DNA of 20,453 nt, taken from Chrysochromulina tobinii. Lineage: Eukaryota > Haptophyta > Prymnesiales > Chrysochromulinaceae. Below the pieces are notes generated by a model that saw nothing but the letters and a program-made list of their open reading frames with translations, was not told the DNA's origin and did not search any database. This document shows positions 9,901-15,058 of this stretch, one piece after another (positions within the stretch are counted from its first letter, which is position 1; each line of letters opens with the position of its first letter). The position numbers and the translations under genes are program-made. Where the stretch lies: the NCBI GenBank assembly GCA_001275005.1, contig JWZX01002952.1, positions 1-20,453 of the forward strand, given 5' to 3'.

Positions 9901-11008
9901 CGTGCGCATCTTTTGCTACTACTCGACCATCGACGCCGACGTGAGCCGCATGGTGCATTGCATGTCGCACATGGGCTTCATGCTCTTCGTCGACGAGTCG
10001 GGCCTCTGTGACTTACATCCAAACGAGGAGACGATGCGCGCCGTCCAGGTGCCCACTTCGCGCCACGCCAAGGGGCGCGGCGAGGACGGCTGGGAGTTGC
10101 TCTGGATCTCCGTCAACGAGTCCGCGGGGAGCAAGGAACAGAAGAGCTGGAACCTGAAGGCACGGCTCACGCGCAATGAGTTCATCGAGATCCTCGTGCG
10201 CGCCGCCATCGACGACGATGACGACGGGCCTCAGAATCCCGCGGAGATGCCGCGCGTACTGCAGGAGCTCTTCGAGGACATGATGAACGTCGGGCGCCAG
10301 CCGCATGCCGGCATGGTCCTGCACGACCGGAACTCCTTTTTGCGAACCTACTGCTACCGACGCGAGGTGTGCGCGGTCCTCGCACACCACGAGAAGACGC
10401 TCCGCTGCATCTACACCGTCTACTCGGAGCTGGGCTCGGGCGCCGTCGACCTCAAGGGCTCCTCCGGCCTCATGGGGGTCCATGAGTTCCTCAACTTTGT
10501 GCACGACATCGGCATCATTCGGGAGATCGGCCACCGCACCACCTCTGCCATCTTTGGCATGTCGCGCATGCTCACCTTCAACGAGGCCTCCAGCAAGGCC
10601 CAGAATTCGACTCTGACGCAGCTCACCTACGAGGGCTTTCTCGAGGCGGTGGTGCGCCTGGCGCTCGTCAAGGCGCTCCCGTCGGACCGGGACATGCGCA
10701 AGCACGGCTTCCAATTCCCGGGCGAGTTCTTGGGCGCGATGCTCGACACGGGCGGGTACGCGTACGAGAGATGGGTGGACTCGGCGCGCAGCCGGATGCG
10801 CAAGGGACAGGGAGATCCGATCTGGCGGCGCGTGGACATGCTCTGCCTGCTCTTCGTGGGCGTGATGCAGTTTGGCATCGAGAAGAGCAAAAAGGGCGCG
10901 CTGCTGCTGCTGCGCGGCTCGCCGGACGAGGTGCTCACCAAGGAGGAGGTTATGCGCTTCTGGAAGTCGCCCACCCCTTTGGTCTTCGAGAGGCAAACAT
11001 CGTCTTAG
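6920..11008 (+). CDS. Large conserved-looking algal protein with one intron
   Basis: Exons 6920-9795 and 9889-11008 join through donor GTACCC and acceptor TTCATCAG to 1331 residues. The join restores KICERWYPVLVRIFCYYSTI, while reading through meets a TGA at 9839. The first ATG is 6920 (MSSLYPTGG), in weak context; an upstream exon is possible. The N-terminal 400 residues are Ser/Pro/Lys-rich and disordered-looking, with a Pro run (PTPPPPPAPAP). A basic helical stretch follows (KRVRWKADRKVAHQRWRTLG). An Ala/Glu helix and a Gly/Asp/Arg-Ser low-complexity linker (about residues 715-780) precede the C-terminal half. That half has helix pairs such as RNEFIEILVRAAI, MGVHEFLNFVHDIG and TYEGFLEAVVRLAL, like degenerate EF-hand or flagellar-type algal proteins, but lacks canonical DxDxDG loops. 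Function unknown; a cytoskeletal or ciliary role is only a guess. Confidence 0.8.
9129..9239 (+). repeat. Imperfect 15-bp coding repeats
   Basis: GATGGTGATG runs (9121-9150) pass into imperfect 15-bp units of the type GTTCACGTGACGGCC or CAGTTCACATGGCCG (9150-9238). They encode Gly-Asp and Ser-Ser-Arg-Asp-Gly repeats. Several units contain the palindrome CACGTG, which probably follows from the repeat. Confidence 0.7.
9796..9888 (+). repeat. 93-bp intron flanked by a direct repeat
   Basis: The intron starts GTACCCGTTGCTC and the next exon starts GTACCCGGTGCTC, so one side is a near-copy of the other. The interior has CTCGATTGCGCC, related to the TGATTGCC units of neighbouring genes' introns, but no copy of the GCTCACCACGG core. 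The length is a multiple of three, but it contains an in-frame stop. Confidence 0.8.
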
Positions 11009-11160
11009 ATGCCCCGTCTCACACCGCCCCCGTGCGGTACCCGCCATGGTGTTAATGATTATGTGTGAATGTGAATGTGCGCAGTGTGATTTCTCCCGTA
11101 ACTAACACGTTCACAGACCGTGCTGTACTTGTGAATTCGGACGTGTTGTGTGTATTCATA

Positions 11161-14100
11161 ATGAATTCGGACGTGCACGAACGTGCAAAGAATGGGGACG
11201 CTCGGTTTCTTCCACTCGGCCACCGTCGCATGTCCCTCTTTGGGCTGCGCATCCCAGAGCTCAACCCGCCTCGTGCCAAGAAGACGCCCGCGCCCGCGTT
11301 CGAGGCCTCCGAGTTCACGCTCTGCCAAGACCCAAATCGGCCGCGCACCGATGACGATAAGGAGCAAGGCGAGGATATCCAGAAGCCTGAGGGCTGGGGC
11401 TTTCACGACGACAGCCCGGATTTCACGAATGGATGTCTCGAGAAGATGGAGCTCGAGCGCGAGCTGATGGATGCGACAGCACCGGAGCTGTATGCGCTCG
11501 AGGATATCCAGAAGCCGGAGGGCTGGGGCTTTCTCGAAGGGCACGATCTGGGCGTGCATCCCAGACCGACTCCAGGACCACTCGCGTTCTCTGTAAATGA
11601 AGAGGATGGTACATCAGCCAGCCCTCTCGAGTTTCGCGCCATGGAGCACGAAGCAGTCCACATGCAACGGAGCAATGCCAGTATGTCATGCGGTTGTACC
11701 AACGCACTGGCATGCGGTTTGCACAGCGCACCTCCGTGGCAGCACTATCAACGCCTCCCTTTGAGTGGCGCACAGAGCTCGACCTCTGGCGATGCCGCAG
11801 CCGTCTCAACCTCCACCACAGCCGCCAGCAACTCCTCACTGCCTGGGGCCGAGCTGGTCAGCACCTCCTCACTGCCTGGGGCCGAGCTGGTCAGCAACTC
11901 CTCACTGCCTGGGGCCGAGCTGGTCAGCAACTCCTCACTGCCTGGGGCCGAGCTGGTCAGCGAGTCCGACCTTCGAATGCTCGCCGATGCGCAGGCAGCC
12001 GGCGACGCCTTTGCCGAGCAGCGCCGCATGATTGAAGACCTGATGAAGGACCCGGGCGTCTTTGGAGGACTGGTTGCTTTGCAAGTGGAGCACAACCGAT
12101 ACAGTCTTCCAGGCTCGCCGATGTACGAACGATTCGTAGCCTCCAGGGCAGGCGAGCCGCCGCTGCCGTTGCGCATCGTGTTCCATGGCACTGCCGCTGA
12201 GAACATCGAGCCTATCTTGGCAAATGGAATGGACCCGTCCAGGCGTGGTATGCACGGCCAACATTATGGGCCGGGAGAGTACTTCGCGACGCGCGCGCTT
12301 ACGAGCGTGCGTTTCGCGCTTAGGGGTGCACGGGATTGGGCCTCGACGCCCAGGCTACTCGTCTTCCTTGTGTCGGAGCAGGAGGTTCAGCCTCGGGCCC
12401 CTGACATTGTCGTCGTCAACGATGTGTCGCGCGAGCTGCCCCTGGGCACCGTGACATTTCAAATGGTGGGTGCTGACGTGATGGCGTTAGATGAGATGGC
12501 CCGACAGGCGAAGGCCGCAGCGGAACGCGCGAAGGAACGCGCGAAGGCCGCAGCGTGGAAGGCCATGCAAAAGGCCCGCATCATGCAAGGGCTCATTCGG
12601 GGTGATCTCTATGAAGCGAGCGAGATGTACGCGGCCGTGATGCAATCGAGCGAGCCGAGAACGGCCGAGGCCTTTCAGTCCTCAAAACAGAAAGCCTTTC
12701 AGTCCTCAGTGCCACGCTGGGCGCATGAGCTGCGTTTCTATCTGCAAGATGTCGAGCGCGAGTGCGTCGTGGCGCTCTTCCCCGGTGTGATTCCAGTAAG
12801 GCACGACTCCATTACTGGTATCTTCCGCGACGATGTGAGCTTCAAGTGGCCACCGACGGCATGGGACATGAGTCAGTCTGAGTCCTCTCCCTCGGCAGGC
12901 AAGCGGCGTCTCGACGACTCCGACGACACCGGACGGGACGACAACGATGCAGATGTCCTCAAGGAACAAGCGGCCAAGCTCGAGGCGGTGGCGGTGGACG
13001 CCGAGGCCCGAGCGCAAGCCGCCAGAGCGCACGCCGCCAATGCGGACTGGCGGACGTTGGCATCGGGTGGCGGCCTGGGCGGCGGCCTGGGCGGCATCAT
13101 GGGCGGCGGCCTGGGCGGCGGCCTGGGCGGCGCCATGGGTATCAACCCATGGGCGATGCATGCCCCGCTTGCGATGATACGCGGTCCACGCCCTGCAAAC
13201 TGCCTAGATGGCTGCGTCAACCCGGCAGCCGGCCTGCATCATCGCATTTGCCCCAATCGAGGCATTCACTCGACGGTGCCCCTGCACACTCAAGTGCCAC
13301 CTTCACACCCCCAAGTGCCACCTTCACACCCCCAAGTGCCACCTTCACACCCCCAAGTGCCACTTCACACTCAAGTGCCGATAGGACGTCACGTCGTGAG
13401 CCGCAGCTCCGAGGGCCATCAGGCGTCATCAGGCGTCATCGGGCGTCATCAGGCGTCATCAGGCGTGAGCCGCAGCTCCGAGGGCCATCAGGCGTCATCA
13501 GGCGTCATCGGGCGTCATCAGGCGTCATCAGGCGTGAGCCGCAGCTCCGAGGGCCATCAGGCGTCATCAGGCGTCATCGGGCGTCATCAGGCGTCATCAG
13601 GCGTGAGCCGCAGCTCTGATGAGGCGCTGCGACGGGCGCAGGGAGGGCGACACGCGCCTCGGTCGACTGTCGTAGCCGTGATGAAGGAGCTCAAGCGGTT
13701 TCATCACGGCTCATGGGGCGGCTCGGGGCGCTGTGTTGAGCGCGAAGCGACCGATGGCATGGCCGACGATACCGACGCGGACGACGACTTTCGCGCCCAT
13801 CTCCTCGACGACGCCGACGTGCTCCGCTGGCGCGTGGAGATGCGCCTTCCACCGGACTCGCTGCTCGGGGCACAGCTCGCTGCGCATGCCGCGCGCTGGG
13901 GTGGGCGCGCGGTGGTGGAGCTTGAAGTGCTCTTCGGGGACGACTTTCCCGCGTCGCCGCCCTTTGTGCGTGTCGTCTCGCCGCGCTTCGCCTTCCACAC
14001 TGGCCACGTCACCGTGGGCGGCTCGATCTGCATGCAACTCCTCACGACAAGCGGCTGGGACAGCTCCTTCACCGTGGAGGCTACCCTTGTGATGGTACGT

Positions 14101-14217
14101 GATGCCATGCTGAGTGGTCATGGCGCGCTCGATAGCTCGCGTGCTCACGTGCCATATTCAGAGGCAGAGGCAAGGCACGCGTTTCGCCGTGTGGCTCAGC
14201 AGCATGGGTGGGTGTGA
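11161..14217 (+). CDS. PARP-type ADP-ribosyltransferase fused to UBE2Q-like E2 domain
   Basis: 1018 residues from the ATG at 11161 (MNSDVHERA); the frame is open further upstream without an ATG, and MSLFGLRIPE at 11230 is an alternative start. Residues 335-430 are a PARP catalytic core: LRIVFHGTAAENIEPILANG with His-342, then YGPGEYFATRALTSVRFAL with Tyr-374. The third triad position is not a clear Glu, which suggests mono-ADP-ribosylation or loss of activity. An Ala/Lys coiled coil, Gly-Leu repeats and Pro/His and Ser/Gly minisatellites link to a C-terminal E2 fold (about 840-1018): VELEVLFGDDFPASPPFVRV, then GHVTVGGSICMQLLTTSGWD with candidate catalytic Cys-957, as in UBE2Q. PARP-UBC fusions are, from memory, known in fungi and some protists. 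Probably links ADP-ribosylation to ubiquitin signalling. No intron is required, unlike its neighbours. Confidence 0.85.
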   Translation: MNSDVHERAKNGDARFLPLGHRRMSLFGLRIPELNPPRAKKTPAPAFEASEFTLCQDPNRPRTDDDKEQGEDIQKPEGWGFHDDSPDFTNGCLEKMELERELMDATAPELYALEDIQKPEGWGFLEGHDLGVHPRPTPGPLAFSVNEEDGTSASPLEFRAMEHEAVHMQRSNASMSCGCTNALACGLHSAPPWQHYQRLPLSGAQSSTSGDAAAVSTSTTAASNSSLPGAELVSTSSLPGAELVSNSSLPGAELVSNSSLPGAELVSESDLRMLADAQAAGDAFAEQRRMIEDLMKDPGVFGGLVALQVEHNRYSLPGSPMYERFVASRAGEPPLPLRIVFHGTAAENIEPILANGMDPSRRGMHGQHYGPGEYFATRALTSVRFALRGARDWASTPRLLVFLVSEQEVQPRAPDIVVVNDVSRELPLGTVTFQMVGADVMALDEMARQAKAAAERAKERAKAAAWKAMQKARIMQGLIRGDLYEASEMYAAVMQSSEPRTAEAFQSSKQKAFQSSVPRWAHELRFYLQDVERECVVALFPGVIPVRHDSITGIFRDDVSFKWPPTAWDMSQSESSPSAGKRRLDDSDDTGRDDNDADVLKEQAAKLEAVAVDAEARAQAARAHAANADWRTLASGGGLGGGLGGIMGGGLGGGLGGAMGINPWAMHAPLAMIRGPRPANCLDGCVNPAAGLHHRICPNRGIHSTVPLHTQVPPSHPQVPPSHPQVPPSHPQVPLHTQVPIGRHVVSRSSEGHQASSGVIGRHQASSGVSRSSEGHQASSGVIGRHQASSGVSRSSEGHQASSGVIGRHQASSGVSRSSDEALRRAQGGRHAPRSTVVAVMKELKRFHHGSWGGSGRCVEREATDGMADDTDADDDFRAHLLDDADVLRWRVEMRLPPDSLLGAQLAAHAARWGGRAVVELEVLFGDDFPASPPFVRVVSPRFAFHTGHVTVGGSICMQLLTTSGWDSSFTVEATLVMVRDAMLSGHGALDSSRAHVPYSEAEARHAFRRVAQQHGWV
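11371..11540 (+). repeat. In-frame 129-bp-spaced duplication (EDIQKPEGWGF)
   Basis: A segment coding EDIQKPEGWGF occurs at 11371-11403 and again at 11500-11532, with near-identical DNA. The spacing is 129 bp (43 codons), so the frame is kept. No GT/AG pair makes the interval an obvious intron; it is best read as a duplicated peptide motif. Confidence 0.7.
11828..11960 (+). repeat. 33-bp coding minisatellite (SLPGAELVSNS x4)
   Basis: Four nearly identical 33-bp units, starting at about 11832, 11865, 11898 and 11931, encode 11-residue repeats SLPGAELVSNS just N-terminal to the PARP domain. Copies differ at one or two bases, so the expansion is recent. Confidence 0.9.
13063..13138 (+). repeat. 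Gly-Leu coding repeat
   Basis: GGCGGCCTGGGC units encode GGGLGGGLGG twice, separated by Ile-Met and ended by Ala-Met. This is a flexible glycine-rich linker between the PARP half and the E2 half. Confidence 0.75.
13291..13379 (+). repeat. 21-bp coding minisatellite (VPPSHPQ)
   Basis: Units begin at 13291, 13312, 13333 and 13354 (CAAGTGCCACC followed by TTCACACCC), coding VPPSHPQ repeats in the linker before the E2 domain. The period is a multiple of three. Confidence 0.85.
13396..13613 (+). repeat. 69-bp coding minisatellite
   Basis: GTGAGCCGCAGCTC starts at 13396, 13465, 13534 and 13603: three full 69-bp units plus a partial fourth, each coding about 23 residues (SRSSEGHQASSG, VIGRHQASSG). 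Each unit contains inner repeats of GGCGTCATCA. The unit carries donor-like GTGAGC and acceptor-like CCGCAG, but excising 13396-13613 would shift the frame, so it reads as coding. Confidence 0.85.
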
Positions 14218-15058
14218 ACGGGTGGGGGTGAACGGGTGGGTGCGGACTTCACTGCAAACCAGCCAACCTCTCCGTGAGAGCTAGCGGTGATTGCGTTCAC
14301 AGAGCGGGTGACGCCTGGGGTGATTGCGTTCACAGAGCGGTCGACGCCTAGGGGGACGGAAGCAGCTGCTGGTCTATGAAGTGACGCCTGGGGGCTGGGG
14401 AAGCAGCTGGTCCATAGTGACTGTCATGCGAAGATGCGGTTCACGTGTTACGCCTACCGCGCCGAGGCCATGCCAATAGGACGTCACCTGTGAAGAGGAG
14501 TGTCAAGCGCCGTGGTGAGCGCTTGCATGCCTACCGCGCCGAGTCCATGGCCTCTGATGAGCTCTGATGAGCTCTGATGAGCTCTGATGAGCTCTGATGA
14601 GCTCTGATGAGCTCTGATTGCCTACCGCGCTGAGGCCATGGCCGAGGCGCGCTGCCCGGGAGCTGGCGGACAACGAAGACGGGCAGTCCGAACCTCCCGC
14701 CCGATATCTTATTTAGAAGGAGACTGCTGGAACGTACGCGGTAGGGTACATGCGGAGCGGTTGTGATCGCCTGTGACGATCAACGACCATGAAGCCATGC
14801 CGAGCTCGGGCACGATGGGTTGCTATTATCCGGTCATGATTATCGTATCCTCAACCTTATATTTGAAGATTGAAAATCGAAGTACGTCATTGGTTAAATT
14901 GGTTTTTTATTGTTTTTCAACAACGAAGCGAATCGACTACCTGAGTCCACACGGGCCGGCACATCAGGGCCACGACGACAGCCCCCGGACGGACTCCGTG
15001 TAAACAGTAAAGCGTGACGGGACCCCCTCCGGTGCAACCCTTTTCCTGAACCGAACGC
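14218..15058. other. Gene-free convergent intergenic region, repeat-rich then AT-rich
   Basis: The region lies between the convergent ends of the PARP-E2 gene and the GT90-like gene. It holds duplicated GTGATTGCGTTCACAGAGCG (14287, 14320), CGACGCCTAGGG-like units, repeated GAAGCAGCTG (14358, 14399), a separately listed repeat cluster, and an AT-rich stretch at about 14815-14945 (TTGGTTTTTTATTGTTTTTC). The 76-residue frame at 14773 has no recognisable feature. No RNA gene was recognised. Confidence 0.5.
14452..14643. repeat. Intergenic introner-like copy with triplicated flank
   Basis: A 22-24-bp unit (GCCTACCGCGCCGAGGCCAT and variants) occurs at 14452, 14529 and 14620. Between the first two lies the dispersed element in minus orientation, from GCATGC to CTCTTCACAG, followed by GTGACGTCC exactly as an intron acceptor would be. 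Between the last two are about six 10-bp units CTCTGATGAG (14552-14618). No coding frame joins across it, so this is either a non-genic insertion or part of an unrecognised or decayed gene. Confidence 0.7.

Noticed and set aside
11065-11160. N-terminal extension of the PARP-E2 protein from 11065, and of the 6908 frame and the frame at 18031
   Set aside because: These begin at GTG, not ATG; for a eukaryotic gene the first in-frame ATGs (11161, 6920, 17995) were used.
13396-13613. Intron spanning the 69-bp repeats of the PARP-E2 gene
   Set aside because: GTGAGC and CCGCAG motifs exist, but removing 218 bp would shift the E2 domain out of frame, while the unspliced frame is open throughout.
14773-15003. 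76-residue plus-strand frame
   Set aside because: Lies in an AT-rich spacer and shows no motif or gene-like composition; no support beyond length.
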